64,000 nt of DNA from Chamaelirium japonicum (taxonomy: Eukaryota; Streptophyta; Magnoliopsida; Liliales; Melanthiaceae). Made by a program: the position numbers and the translations under genes. A model generated the notes under the pieces. That model was given only the letters and a program-made list of their open reading frames with translations. It ran no database searches and had not been told where the DNA came from. Where the stretch lies: assembly GCA_947650365.1 (NCBI GenBank), contig CANTAL010000003.1, positions 1,302,001-1,366,000 of the forward strand, given 5' to 3'. Of this stretch, positions 14,787-28,010 are shown piece after piece (the stretch's first letter is position 1; each line of letters opens with the position of its first letter).

Positions 14787-17240
14787 ACGATCCATTCTAA
14801 TTCATTCGTCCGATCCATTCTAATTCATTCGCACGAATGTATCCGTTCTAATTCATTCGTACAATCCATTCTAATGCATTCGCACGATCCATTCTAATTC
14901 ATTCGTATGATCCGTTCTAATTCATTCCTATGATCTATTCTAATTCATTCGCTCGAATGTATCCATTCTAATTCATTCGTTCGATCCATTCTAATTCATT
15001 CGTACAATCCAATCAAATTTATTCGCATGATCCATTCAAATTCATTCGTACGATCCATTCTAATTCATTCTCACGAATGTAACCTTTCTAATTCATTTGT
15101 ATGATCCATTCTAATTCATTCGTACGATCCATTTTATTCCATTCGTACGATCCATTCTAATCCATTCGTACGATCCATTCTAATGCATTCGTACGATCCA
15201 TTCTAATTCGTTCTCACAAATGTTACCTTTCTAATTCATTTGTACGATCCATTCTAATTCATTCGTACGATCCATTCTAATCCATTCGTACGATCCATTC
15301 TAATCCATTTGTACAATCTATTCTAATTCATTCGCACGAATGTAACCATTCTAATTCATTCGTACGATCCATTCTAATTCATTCCTACAATCCATTCTAA
15401 TTCATTCGCACGAATGTATCCATTCTAATTCATTTGCACGATCCACTCTAATTCATTCCTATGATCCATTCTAATTCATTCGTACGATCCATTCTAATTC
15501 ATTCGCTCGAATGTATCCATTCTAATTCATTCGTACGATCCATTCTAATTCATTCGTACGATCCATTCTAATCCATTCGTACGATCTATTCTAATTCATT
15601 CGTACAATGCGTTCTAATCCATTCGTACGATCCATTCTAATCCATTCGTACGATCCATTCTAATTCATTTGTACGAGTGGATCCATTCTAATTCATTAGT
15701 ACGATCCATTCTAATTCATTCTTACATTCCATTCTAATTCATTCGCATGAATGTATCCATTCTAATTCATTTGCACAATCCATTCTAATTCATTCGTACG
15801 ATTCATTCTAATTCATTCGTATGATCCATTCTAACTCATTCGGTTGATCCATTCTAATTCATTCGTACGATCCATTCTAATTCATTCGCACGATCCATTC
15901 TAATTTATTCATACGATCCATTCTAATTCATTCGCATGATCCATTCTAATTCATTCGTACGATCCATTCTAATTCATTCGTACAATCCATTCAAATTCAT
16001 TCGTACGATGCAATCTAATTCATTCGCATAAATGTATCTATTCTAATTCATTCGCACAATGCATTCTTATCCATTCGTACGATCCATTCTAATCCATTCG
16101 TACAATCCATTCTAATTCATTCGCACGAATGTAACCATTCTAATTCATTCATATGATCCATTCTAATTCATTCGTACGATCCATTCTAATTCATTTGTCC
16201 GATCCATTCTAATTCATTCGCACGAATGTATCCATTCTAATTCATTCGTACGATCCATTCTAATTCATTCATACGATCCATTCTAATTAATTCGCACTAT
16301 CCATTCTAATTCAGTCATATGAATGTATCCATTTTAATTCATTCGTACGATCCATTCTAATTCATTCGTACGATCTAATTCATTCGTACGATCCATTCTA
16401 ATTCATTCGTACGATCGATTCTAATTCATTCGCACGATCCATTCTAATTCATTCGTACGATCCCTTCTAATTCATTCGTATGATCCATTCTAATTTATTC
16501 GTTCAAATATATCTATTCTAATTTATTCGTACGATCCATTCTAATTCTTTCGTACGATCCATTCTAATTCATTCATACGATCCATTCTAATTTATTCGTA
16601 CAATCCATTCTAATTCAGTCGTATGAATGTATCCATTTTAATTCATTCGTACGATCCATTCTAATTCATTCGTACGATCTAATTCATTCGTACGATCCAT
16701 TCTAATTCATTCGTACGATCGATTCTAATTCATTCGCACGATCCATTCTAATTCATTCGTACGATCCATTCTAATTCATTCTCACGAATGTAACCTTTCT
16801 AATTCATTTGTATGATCCATTCTAATTCATTCGTACGATCTATTCTAATCCATTCATACGATCCATTCTAATTCATTCGTACGATCCATTCTAATTCATT
16901 CGTATGATCAATTCTAATTCATTCGCACGATCCATTCTAATTCATTTGTATGATCTATTCTAATTAATTCATACGATCTATTCTAATTCATTTGCACGAA
17001 TGTATCCATTCTAATTCATTCGTACGATCCATTCTAATTAATTCGCACAAATGTATCCATTCTAATTCATTCGTACGATCTATTCAAATTCAATCGTATG
17101 ATCCATTCTAATTCATTCGCACAAATGTATATATTTTAATTCATTCGTACGATCCATTCTAATTTATTCATACGATCCATTCTTATTCATTCGCACGATC
17201 CATTCTAATTCATTTGTACGATCCATTCTAATTCATTCGT
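14787..17240 (-). repeat. satellite block 10, reverse
   Basis: A 2.45-kb reverse block. A GTACGATCTAATTCATTCG monomer deletion occurs near 16370 and again near 16672, inside a roughly 300-bp internal duplication. The right boundary is TCGTACGA at 17237-17244. Confidence 0.88.
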
Positions 17241-18413
17241 ACGAATTAGAATGGATCGTACGAATGAATTAGAATGGATACATTCGAGCGAATGAATTAG
17301 AATGGATCGTACGAATGAATTAGAATGGATCATAGGAATGAATTAGAATGGATTGTGCAAATGAATTAGAATGGATACATTCGTGCGAATGAATTAGAAT
17401 GGATCGTAGGAATGAATTAGAAAGGTTCGTACGAATGAATTAGAATGGTTACATTCGCGCGAATGAATTAGAATGGATCGTACTTATGGATTAGAATGGA
17501 TCGTACGAATGGATTAGAATGGATCGTACGAAAGAATTAGAATGGATCGTACGAATGGATTAGAATGGATCATACGAATGGATTAGAATGGATTGTATGA
17601 ATGAATTAGAAAGGTTATATTCGTGAGAATGAATTATATTGGATCGTACGAATGAATTAGACTGGATCATGCGAATGAATTTGAATGGATCGTACGAATG
17701 AATTAGAATGGATCGAACGAATGAATTAGAATGGATACATTCGAGCGAATGAAATAGAATAGATCGTAGGAATGAATTTGAATGGATCATACGAATGAAT
17801 TAGAATGGATCGTAGGAATCAATTAGAATAGATTGTAGGAATGAATTAGAATGGATCGTACGAATGAATTTGAATGGTTATATTCGTGGGAATGAATTAG
17901 AATGGATCATACGAATGGATTAGAATGGATCGTACGAATGGATTAGAATGAATCGTACGAATTAATTAGAATGGATCGTACAAATGAATTAGAAAGGTTA
18001 TATTTGTGAGAATGAGTTAGAATGGATCGTACGAATGGATTAGAATGGATCGTACGAATGGATTAGAATGGATCGTACGAATGAATTAGAATGGATCATA
18101 CAAATCAATTAGAAAGGTTACATTCGTGAGAATGAATTAGAATAGATCGTACGAATGAATTAGAATAGATCATGCGAATGAATTTGAATGGATCATACGA
18201 ATGAATTAGAATGGATCGAACGAATGAATTATAATGGATACATTCGAGCGAATGAATTAGAATATATCGTAGGAATGAATTAGAATGGACCATACGAATG
18301 AATTAGAATGGATCGTGCGAATGAATTATAATGGATTGTACGAATGAATTAGAATGGATACATTTGTGCGAATGAATTAGAATGGATCGGACGAATGAAT
18401 AAGAATGGTTCGT
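17241..18413 (+). repeat. satellite block 11, forward
   Basis: It contains two copies of a higher-order segment offset by about 545 bp (compare 17560 and 18105). The right boundary is TCGTACGA at 18410-18417. Confidence 0.88.
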
Positions 18414-19655
18414 ACGATTCATTCTAATTCATTCGTACGATCCATTCTAATGCATTCGTACGATTCATTCTAATTGATTCGCACGATCCATTCTAATTCA
18501 TTCGTACGATCCATTCTAAATCATTCGCACGATCCATTCTAATTCATTCGTACGATCCAATCTAATTCATTTGCACGAACGTAACCATTCTAATTCATTC
18601 GTATGATCTATTCTAATTCATTCCTACGATCCATTCTAATTCATTCGCACGAATGTATCCATTCTAATTTATTTGCACGATCCATTCTAATTCATTCCTA
18701 TGATCCATTCTAATTCATTCATACGATCCATTCTAATTCATTCGCTCGAATGTATCCATTCTAATTCATTCGTATGATCCATTCTAATTCGTTCATACGA
18801 TCCATTCTAATTCGTTCGTACGATCGTTTCTAATTCGTTCGTACGATCCATTCTAATTCATTCGCACGATCCATTCTAATTCATTCACACGATCCATTCT
18901 AATTCATTCTCATGAATGTAAACTTTCTAATTCATTTATATGATCCATTCTAATTCATTCGTACGATCCATTCTAATCCATTCGTACGATCCATTCAAAT
19001 TCATTTGCACGATCCATTCTAATTCATTCCTATGATCCATTCTAATTCATTCGTACCATCCATTCTAATTCATTCGCTCGAATGTATCCATTCTCATTCA
19101 TTCGTACGATCCATTCTAATTCATTCGTACGATCCATTCTAATTCATTCTCATGAATGTAACCTTTCTAATTCATTTGTATGTATCCATTCTAATTCATT
19201 CGTACGATCCATTCTAATTCATTCGCACGATCCATTCTAATTGATTCGTACGATCCATTCTAATTCATTCGCACGATCCATTCTAATTCATTCGTACGAT
19301 CCATTCTAATTCATTCGCACGAATGTATCCATTCTAATGCATTCGTATGATTCATTCTAACTCATTCGCACGATTCATTCTAATTCATTCGTACGATTCA
19401 TTCTAATTCATTCGTCCGATCCATTCTAATTCATTCGCACGAATATATCCATTCTAATTCATTTGTACAATCCATTCTAATTCATTCGCACGATCCATTC
19501 TAATTCATTCGTATGATCCATTCTAATTCATTCCTACGATCTATTCTAATTCATTCGCTCGAATGTATCCATTCTAATTCATTCGTTCGATCCATTCTAA
19601 TTCATTTGTACGATCCAATCTAATTCATTCGTATGATCCATTCTAACTCATTCGT
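18414..19655 (-). repeat. satellite block 12, reverse
   Basis: Reverse monomers; the right boundary is TCGTAGGA at 19652-19659. Confidence 0.88.
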
Positions 19656-20526
19656 AGGAATGAATTAGAATGGATCGTACGAATGAATTAGAATGGTTAC
19701 ATTCGTGCGAATGAATTAGAATGGATCGTACGAATGGATTAGAATGGATCGTACGAATGGATTAGAATGGATCGTACGAATGGATTAGAATCGATCGTAC
19801 AAATGAATTAGAAATATTACATTTGTGAGAATGAATTAGAATGGATCGTACGAATGAATTAGAATGGATCGTACGAATTGATTAGAATGGATCGTACGAA
19901 TGGATTAGAATGGATCGTACGAATGCATTAGAATAGATCATACAAATGAATTAGAAAGGTTACATTCGTGAGAATGAATTAGAATGGATCGTGCGAATGA
20001 ATTAGAATTGATCATACGAATGAATTAGAGTGGATCGTACGAATGAATAAGAATGGATCGTACGAATGAATTAGAATGGATACATTCGAGCGAATGAATT
20101 AGAATAGATCGTAGGAATGAATTAGAATGGATCATACGAATGAATTAGAATGGATCGTATGAATGAATTAGAATGGATCATACGAATTAATTAGAATGGA
20201 TACATTCGTGCGAATGAATTAGAATAGATCGTATGAATGAATGAGAATGGATCGTACGAATGAATTAGAATGAATCGTATGAATGAATTAGAATGGATCG
20301 TTCGAATGAATTAGAATGGATACATTTGTACGAATAATTTAGAATGGATTGTACGAATGAATTAGAATGGATACATTCTTGCAAATAAATTAGAATGGAT
20401 CGTATATTCGTGCAAATAAATTAGAATGGATCATACGAATGAATTAGAATGGATCGTGTGAATGAATTAGAATGAATCGTACGAATGCATTAGAATGGAT
20501 CGTACGAATGAATTAGAATGAATCGT
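19656..20526 (+). repeat. satellite block 13, forward
   Basis: Forward monomers, with an irregular ATCGTATATTCGTGC junction near 20400. The right boundary is TCGTACGA at 20523-20530. Confidence 0.88.
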
Positions 20527-21675
20527 ACGATCCATTCTAATTCATTTGTCCGATCCATTCTAATTCATTCGCACGAATGTATCCATTCAAATTCATTCGT
20601 ACAATCCATTCTAATTCATTCGTACGATCCATTCTTATTCATTCATACGATCCATTCTAATTCATTCGTACGATCCATTCTAATTCATTCGCACGAATGT
20701 ATCTATTCTAATTAATTCGTACGATCCATTCTAATTCATTCATACGATCCATTCTAATTCATTCGTATGATCCATTCTAATTCATTCCTACGATCTATTC
20801 TAATTCATTCGCTCGAATGTATCCATTCTAATTCATTCGTATGATCCATTCTTATTCATTCGTACGATCCATTCTAATTCATTCGTATGATCAATTCTAA
20901 TTCATTCGCACGATCCATTCTAATTCATTCTCACGAATGTAACATTTCTAATTCATTTGTATGATCCATTCTAATTCATTCGTACGATCCGTTCTAATCC
21001 ATTCGTACGATCCATTCTAATCCATTCGTACGATCCATTCTAATTCATTCATACGATCCATTATAATTCATTCTCACAAATGTAACCTTTCTAATTCATT
21101 CGTACGATCCATTCTAATTCATTCGTACGATCCATTCTAATTCATTCGTATGATCCATTCTAATTCATTCGTTCGATCCATTCTAATTCATTCGCACGAA
21201 TATATCCATTCTAATTCATTCATACGATCCATTCTAATTCGTTCAGACGATCCATTCTAATTCGTTCGTACGATCCATTCTAATTCGTTCGCATGAATAT
21301 ATTTATTCTAATTCATTCGTATGATCCATTCAAATTCATTCGTACGATCCATTCTAATTCATTCGTACAATCCATTCAAATTCATTCGTACGATGCAATC
21401 TAATTCATTCGCACAAATGTATCGATTCTAATTCATTCGTACAATGCATTCTAATCTATTCGTACGATCCATTCTAATTCATTCGCACGAATGTAACCAT
21501 TCTAATTCATTCATATGATCTATTCTAATTCATTCGTATGATCCATTCTAACTCATTCGTATGATCCATTCTAATCCATTCGTACGATCCATTCTAATTC
21601 ATTCGTACAATGCGTTCTAATCCATTCGTACAATCCATTCTAATTCATTCGTACGATCCATTCTAATTCATTTGT
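20527..21675 (-). repeat. satellite block 14, reverse
   Basis: Reverse monomers; the right boundary is TTGTACGA at 21672-21679. Confidence 0.88.
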
Positions 21676-22134
21676 ACGAATGAATTTGAATGGATCATAC
21701 GAATGGATTAGAATGGATCGTACGAATGAATTAGAATGGATCGTACAAATGAATTAGAATGGATACATTCGAGCGAATGAATTAGAATGGATCGTACGAA
21801 TGAATTAGAATGGATACATTTGTGCTAATGAATTAGAATGGATCGTACGAAAGAATTAGAATGGATCATGCGAATGAATTTGAATAGATCGTACGAATGA
21901 ATTAGAATGGATCGAACGAATGAATTAGAATGGATACATTCGAGCGAATGAATTAGAATAGATCGTAGGAATGCATTAGAATGGATCATACGAATGAATT
22001 AGAATGGATCGTGCGAATGAATTTGAATGGATTGTACGAATGAATTAGAATGGATACATTCGTGCGAATAAATTAGAATGGATCGTACGAATGGATTAGA
22101 ATGGATCGTACGAATGAATTAGAATGGTTACATT
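21676..22134 (+). repeat. satellite block 15, forward
   Basis: A short forward block of about 20 monomers. The right boundary GGTTACATTCATTCTAATTC near 22127-22146 joins two monomers without a clear dyad. Confidence 0.87.
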
Positions 22135-25100
22135 CATTCTAATTCATTCGTACAATCCATTCTAATTTATTCGTACAAATGTATCCATTCTAATTCATTC
22201 ATATGATCCATTCTAATTCATTCGTACGATTCATGCTAATTCATTCGTACGATCTATTCTAATTCATTCGTACGATCCATTCTAATTCATTCGCACGAAT
22301 GTATCCATTCTAATTCATTCGTACAATCCATTCTAATTCTTTCGCACGATCCATTCTAATTCATTCGTATGATCCATTCTAATTCATTCCTACGATCTAT
22401 TCTAATTCATTCGCTCGAATGTATCCATTCTAATTCATTCGTTCAATCCATTCTAATTCATTCGTACAATCCATTCAAATTCATTCGCATGATCCATTCT
22501 AATTCATTCGTACGATCCATTCTAATTCATTCTCACGAATGTAACCTTTCTAATTCATTTGTATGATCCATTCTAATTCATTCGTACGATCCATTCTATT
22601 CAATCGTATGATCCATTCTAATTCATTCGCACGATCAATTCTAATTCATTCGTCCGATCCATTCTAATTCATTCGCACGAATGTATCCATTCTAATTCAT
22701 TCGTACGATCCATTCTAATTCATTCGCATGATCCATTCTAACTCATTCGGTGGATCCATTCTAATTCATTCGTACGATCCAATCTAATTCATTCGCACGA
22801 TCCATTCTAATTTATTCGTACGATCCATTCTAATTCATTCGTACGATCTATTCTAATTCATTCGCATGATCCATTCTAATTCATTCGTACGATCCATTCT
22901 AATTCATTCATATAATCCATTCAAATTCATTCGTACGATGCAATCTAATTCATTCGCACAAATATCTCTATTTTAATTCATTCGTACAATGCGTTCTAAT
23001 CCATTCGTACGATCCATTCTAATTCATTCGTATGATCAATTCTAATTCATTCGCACGATCCATTCTAATCCATTCGTACGATCCATTCTAATTCATTCGC
23101 ACGAATATAACCATTCTAATTCATTCGTACGATACATTCTAATTCATTCGTACAATCCATTCTAATTCGTTCGTATGATCCATTCTAATTCATTCGAACG
23201 AATGTATCCATTCTAATTCATTCTAATTCATTCGTACGATCCATTCTAATTCATTCTCACGAATGTAACCTTTCTAATTCATTTGTATGATCCATTCTAA
23301 TTCACTCGTACGAACCATTCTAATTCATTCGTACGATCCATTCTAATTCATTCCTATGATCCATTCTAATTTATTCATACGATCAATTCTAATTCATTCG
23401 CACGATCCATTCTAATTCATTCGCACGATCCATTCTAATTTATTCGTACGATCCATTCTAATTCATTCGCAAGAATGTATCCATTCTAATTCATTCGTAC
23501 GATCCATTCTAATGCATTCGTACGATTTATTCTAATTCATTCGCATAAATATATCCATTCTAATTCATTCGTACGATCCATTCTAATTCATTCGCACGAT
23601 CCATTCTAATTCATTCGCACAAATGTATCCATTCTAATTCATTCGTACGATCCAATCTAATGCATTTGTAAGATTCATTCTAATTCATTCGCACGATCAT
23701 TCGCACGATCCATTCTAATTCATTCGTATGATCCATTCTAATTCATTCGTACGATCCATTCTAATTCATTCGTACGATCCATTCTAATTCATTCTCACGA
23801 ATGTAACCTTTCTAATTCATTTGTATGATCCATTCTAATTCATTCGTATGATCCATTCTAATCCATTCGTACGATCCATTCTAATCCATTCGTACGATCC
23901 ATTCTAATTCATTCGCACAAATGTATCCATTCTAATTCATTCGTACGATCCATTCTTATTCATTCGCACGATCCATTCTAATTCATTCGTACGATCCATT
24001 CTAATTCATTCGCATGATCCATTTGAATTCATTCGTACGATCCATTCTAATTCATTCGTACAATCCATTAAAATTCATTCGTACAATCCATTAAAATTCA
24101 TTCGTACGATGCAATCTAATTCATTCGCACAAATGTATCTATTCTAATTCATTCGTACAATGCGTTCTAATCCATTCGTACGATCCATTCTAATCCATTC
24201 ATACGATCCATTCTAATTCATTCGCACGAATGTAACCATTCTAATTCATTCATAAGATCCATTCTAATTCATTCGTACGATCCATTCTAATTCATTCGTA
24301 TGATCCATTCTAATTCATTCGTACGATCCATTCTAATTCATTTGCATGAATGTATCCATTCTAATTTATTCGTACGATCCAGTCTAATTTATTCGTACGA
24401 TCCATTCTAATTCAGTCGCACGAATATATCTATTCTAATTCATTCGTACGATCCTTTCTTATTCATTTGCACGATCCATTCTAATTCATTCCTATGATCC
24501 ATTCTAATTTATTCATACAATCCATTCTAATTCATTCGTGCGATCCATTCTAATTCATTCGCACGAATATATGCATTCTAATTCATTCGCTCGAATGTAT
24601 CCATTCAAATTCATTCGTACGATCCATTCTAATTCGTTCATACGATCAATTCTAATTCGTTCGTACGATCCATTCTAATTCGTTCGTACGATTCATTCTA
24701 ATTCATTCGTACGATCCATTCTAATGCATTCATACGATTCATTCTAATTTATTCGCACGATCCATTCTAATTCATTCGTACGATCCATTTTTATTCATTC
24801 GTCCGATCCATTCGAATTCATTCGTAAGATCCATTCAAATTCATTCGTACGATCCATTTTACTTCATTCGCACGATCCATTCTAATTCATTCATACGATC
24901 CATTCTAATTTATTCGCACAATCTAATCTAATTCAAACGTACGATCCATTCTAATTCATTCACATGATGTATTCTAATTCATTCGTACGATCCATTCCAA
25001 TTCATTTGTACGATCCATTTTAATTCATTTGTATGATCCATTCTAATGCATTCGTACGATTCATTCTAATTCATTCGCACGATCCATTCTAATTCATTCG

Positions 25101-25800
25101 TACGATCCATTCTAATTCATTCGTACGATCCATTCAAATTCATTCGCATGATCCATTCTAATTCATTCGTACGATCCATTCTAATTCATTCTCACGAATG
25201 TAACCTTTCTAATTCATTTGTATGATCCATTCTAATTCATTCGTACGATCCGTTCTAATCCATTCGTACGATCCATTGTAATTCATTCATACAATCCATT
25301 CAGATTCATTCGCACAAATGTATCCATTCAAATTCATTCGTACGATCCATTCTAATTAATTCGCACGATCCATTCTAATTCAGTCGTATGAATGTATCCA
25401 TATTAATTCATTCATATGATCCATTCTAATTCGTATGATCCATTCTAATCCATTCGTACGATACATTCTAATCCATTCGTACGATCCATTCTAATTCATT
25501 CGCATGAATGTTACCATTCTTATTCATTCGTACGATCCATTCTAATTCATTCCTACGATCCATTCTAATTCATTCGCACGAATGTATCCATTCTAATTCA
25601 TTTGCACGATCCATTCTAATTCATTCCTATGATCCATTCTAATTCATTCGTACGATCCATTCTAATTCATTCGCTCGAATGTATCCATTCTAATTCATTC
25701 GTACGATCCATTCTAATTCATTCGTACGATCCATGCTAATCCATTCGTACGATCCATTCTAATTCATTCGTACAATGCCTTCTAATCCATTCGTACGATC
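22135..25800 (-). repeat. satellite block 16, reverse, interrupted by element 1
   Basis: A 3.7-kb reverse block that continues as block 17 beyond the retrotransposon. The marker AACTCATTCGGTGGATCC occurs near 22740. Confidence 0.9.
25796..25800. repeat. target-site duplication of element 1, left copy
   Basis: CGATC directly precedes the TGTTCGG start of the left LTR. The same five bases follow the right LTR at 38481-38485. A 5-bp duplication is usual for Ty3/gypsy integrases. Confidence 0.95.
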
Positions 25801-26854
25801 TGTTCGGGGGATTTTTTCGCTGGTCCGTGCGGGCTGCCTGCAAGACAAAGAAAAATCGTGAGAACGGCTGGCTCCCTTAGGAGCGCAGACCCTCCGACGC
25901 TCAAGTCAGTCTCAGGTGCACAACGGCGAGCTTTAGTGGACAAAAGTGGTAGGGAAAAGGGTTTCGAACCTGTACTCTGGAGCCTGGGGGTGAGCATTTA
26001 TAGACATTGGCAACCTACTGCGGCCCGACACGTGGAGATTCTTTCCAGAGCCTTCTAAACCCCCACGTTCTGGCCCGCGTGGGTCTCTATCAGTCCTTGG
26101 TACTCGCACCCCTGACATTCTTTGTCGTCGAGCCTGCCAGGCGGTTTGAGTGGGGGAGGGCATTTTTCTTGTTGCTGCCAGGTGGTTATTCTGGAATGTT
26201 CAAGTCTGGGAGGTCTCGAACTGACTAGGGCGGGCTTCCGTGGACCCCGTTTGTCCACGTAGCTTTTGTGGGGTTTCGACACCTGGCAACCCTTCACGCT
26301 GCCCTATTATGGGCGACCTCGGGTGGGAAGCCAGGGCGAGCTCGCCCTCCGTTGCTCCGCCTTCTCTTCCACATCTATCAAGAGTCGGACCTCGCCGGAG
26401 CGACCTCTGCGATAGATAGGGGAGTCTTGGCGGGCTTGGGTGAGCTCCGGAATGAGCTTGGGCGTGCTCCTGAGCGAGCTTGGGTGAGCTCTTGAGCGAG
26501 CATGGGCGACCTCGTGCGCGAGCTGGGGGCGTCTCGGGTGCCTGTATCTTTGTATGCATGACGGTCTAACTCCCGCTGCCACTGCAAGCGAATTCTCGTG
26601 CGAGCTTGGCGAGCTATTGGGCGAGCTCCTGAGCGAGCTTGGGCGAGCTCCCGAGCGAGCTTTGGCGAGCTCCCGAGCGAGCTTTGGCGAGCTCCCGAGC
26701 GAGCTTTGGCGAGCTCCTACGCGAGCTTGATCGAGCTCCGGAGCGTGCTCTTTGCCTAGGGCCCTTTCAGCCCAATGTGGATCTCGCTCCCTGTCAAGAT
26801 GATTTGGTGAGCACAGGGGGGCGAACTCCTGGGAGAGTTTCAGCTACCCCAACA
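25801..26854 (-). repeat. 3' LTR of element 1
   Basis: The 1054-bp LTR starts TGTTCGGGGG and ends CCCCAACA on the plus strand. Over its first 510 bp I counted about 15 mismatches to the right LTR, 12 of them transitions. It carries ATTTATA (a minus-strand TATAAAT) at 25996-26002, a G-box CACGTG at 26029-26034 and runs of a GCGAGCTCCTGAGC minisatellite at about 26440-26530 and 26595-26745. Small open frames here on both strands are not supported as genes. Confidence 0.95.
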
Positions 26855-26866
26855 TTACCCCCTCCT
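26855..26866 (-). other. Polypurine tract of element 1
   Basis: The minus strand reads AGGAGGGGG (26866-26858) then TAA, directly before the 3' LTR. This is the expected position for plus-strand priming. Element 2 has the same tract at 61126-61137. Confidence 0.8.
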
Positions 26867-26949
26867 GAGGGAGCGACCAAGGAGACTTTGACGCTTGCTC
26901 TGGAGTCTTATTGCACACGACGGTCGGATTGGGAGTACCAGTCATTGGC

Positions 26950-27577
26950 GACCTCCACCTGGTGGGCTGCGGGCACCAACCGTGGGCGGTCTGCGCCGAG
27001 AGCTTTGACTGCTAGTATTTCACAAACGCTGGGCGGGCCGGGAGCGTCAGCCACGAGCGATCTCCTTCCGGCGCGAGCTCATCACATGGGGTCAGGGTCT
27101 GCCTCGAGCGAGCTGCGGGCACCAGCCGTAGGCGATCTACGTCGAGAGTTTTGACTCCCAGTATTCCACAAACGCTGGGCGGGCCGGGAGCGTCAACCAT
27201 GAGCGATCTCCTTCCAGCGCGAGCTCATTACACGCGGTCAGGGTCTGCCTCGGGCGAGCTGCGGGCACCAGCCGTGGGCGATCTGCGTCGAGAGTTTTGA
27301 CTCCCAGTATTCCACAAACGCTGGGCGGGCCGGGAGCGTCAGCCACGAGCGATCTCCTTCCGGCACGAGCTCATCACACGCGGTCAGGGTCTGACTCGGG
27401 CGAGCTGCGGGCACCAGCCATGGGCGATCTGCGTCGAGAGTTTTGACTCCCAGTATTCCACAAACGCTGGGCGGGCCGGGAGCGTCAGCCACGAGCGATC
27501 TCCTTCCGGTGCGAGCTCATCACATGCGGTCAGGGTCTGCCTCGGGCGAGCTGCGGGCACCAGCCGTGGGCGATCTT
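26950..27577. repeat. 146-bp tandem repeat, about four copies
   Basis: The marker CACAAACGCTGGGCGGGCC starts at 27021, 27167, 27313 and 27459, an exact 146-bp period with few substitutions between copies. Units contain GAGCGATCTCCTTCCG and GCGGGCACCAGCCGTGGGCG. The array lies between the polypurine tract side of the 3' LTR and the antisense promoter. Open frames of 60-170 residues on both strands simply follow the repeat and are not genes. Confidence 0.93.
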
Positions 27578-27662
27578 GTGGCTTGGGTTTCGCACTAGAT
27601 CTCCAGCGGTCGTTTCACCGTAAATACGATGCGAGACCCGAGATACGAAGTTGATACGATAA

Positions 27663-27898
27663 ATCTCATTATGAGATCCCGGCTGTCGTGGGACACGTGT
27701 CTCGCTTTGATTCGGTCCTCTTTTGTCAGTAAATGATAGTGTCGGCACCGGCACAGCCTTTTCCACGCGTGGCCCACGTGGCGCTTGACTATTGGAAAGA
27801 AGCGAGCTGTCGTTTCGGTTGCCGTCATGTCGCCTCGCCGAACACACTCGGGAATTAACTGCGGCTCGATTCACCTGCCTCTCACCTATCTATAAATA
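27663..27898 (+). promoter_or_regulatory. Promoter of the antisense ORF, element 1
   Basis: TATAAATA lies at 27891-27898, followed by a GC-rich leader. Upstream are ATTGG (27791-27795, a reverse CCAAT box), a G-box CACGTG in GGCCCACGTGGC (27775-27780), a second G-box inside the palindrome GACACGTGTC (27692-27701), and a dyad ATCTCAT-T-ATGAGAT (27663-27677). All recur in element 2 in the same order with almost the same spacing (dyad to TATA 214 against 215 bp). Confidence 0.75.
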
Positions 27899-28010
27899 GG
27901 GGATAGGGGGCGATTTGTACCGTCGCGTGAAAACAGCTCTCCCTTCCTTCTTTGCTTTTAGCCCGCCTTGATTGCTTCTACTTTCAGCTCGCCTTAGCCC
28001 TTCTGCTCTA

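Larger units (their letters stand above)
1..25800. repeat. 23-bp satellite array, left part
   Basis: The stretch is an almost pure tandem array of a 23-bp monomer, GAATGAATTAGAATGGATCGTAC, or its reverse complement. Common variants are CGTGC, CATAC, CGTAG or CGAAC in the last five bases, GGATT for GAATT, and a 28-bp form in which GGATCGTGC becomes GGATACATTCGTGC. A further recurrent variant reads GAAAGGTTACATTYGTGAG. Each standard monomer holds the palindrome TCGTACGA. The array is AT-rich and its orientation switches 15 times; the blocks are listed separately. No gene is visible. I do not recognise the family; a pericentromeric, subtelomeric or heterochromatic location is inference only. Confidence 0.97.

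Noticed and set aside
1..25800. CRISPR-like array of short direct repeats.
   Set aside because: Monomers are contiguous with no unique spacers, variants drift gradually, and the context is a plant genome with LTR retrotransposons.
26200..27492. Open frames of 60-170 residues on both strands in the 3' LTR and 146-bp repeat (for example 26639-27154).
   Set aside because: They follow LTR minisatellite and tandem-repeat units, cross the LTR boundary, and are not kept in element 2.
26950..27577. 146-bp repeat as a host centromeric satellite.
   Set aside because: It lies inside both retrotransposons at the same place and is not found in the surrounding array.
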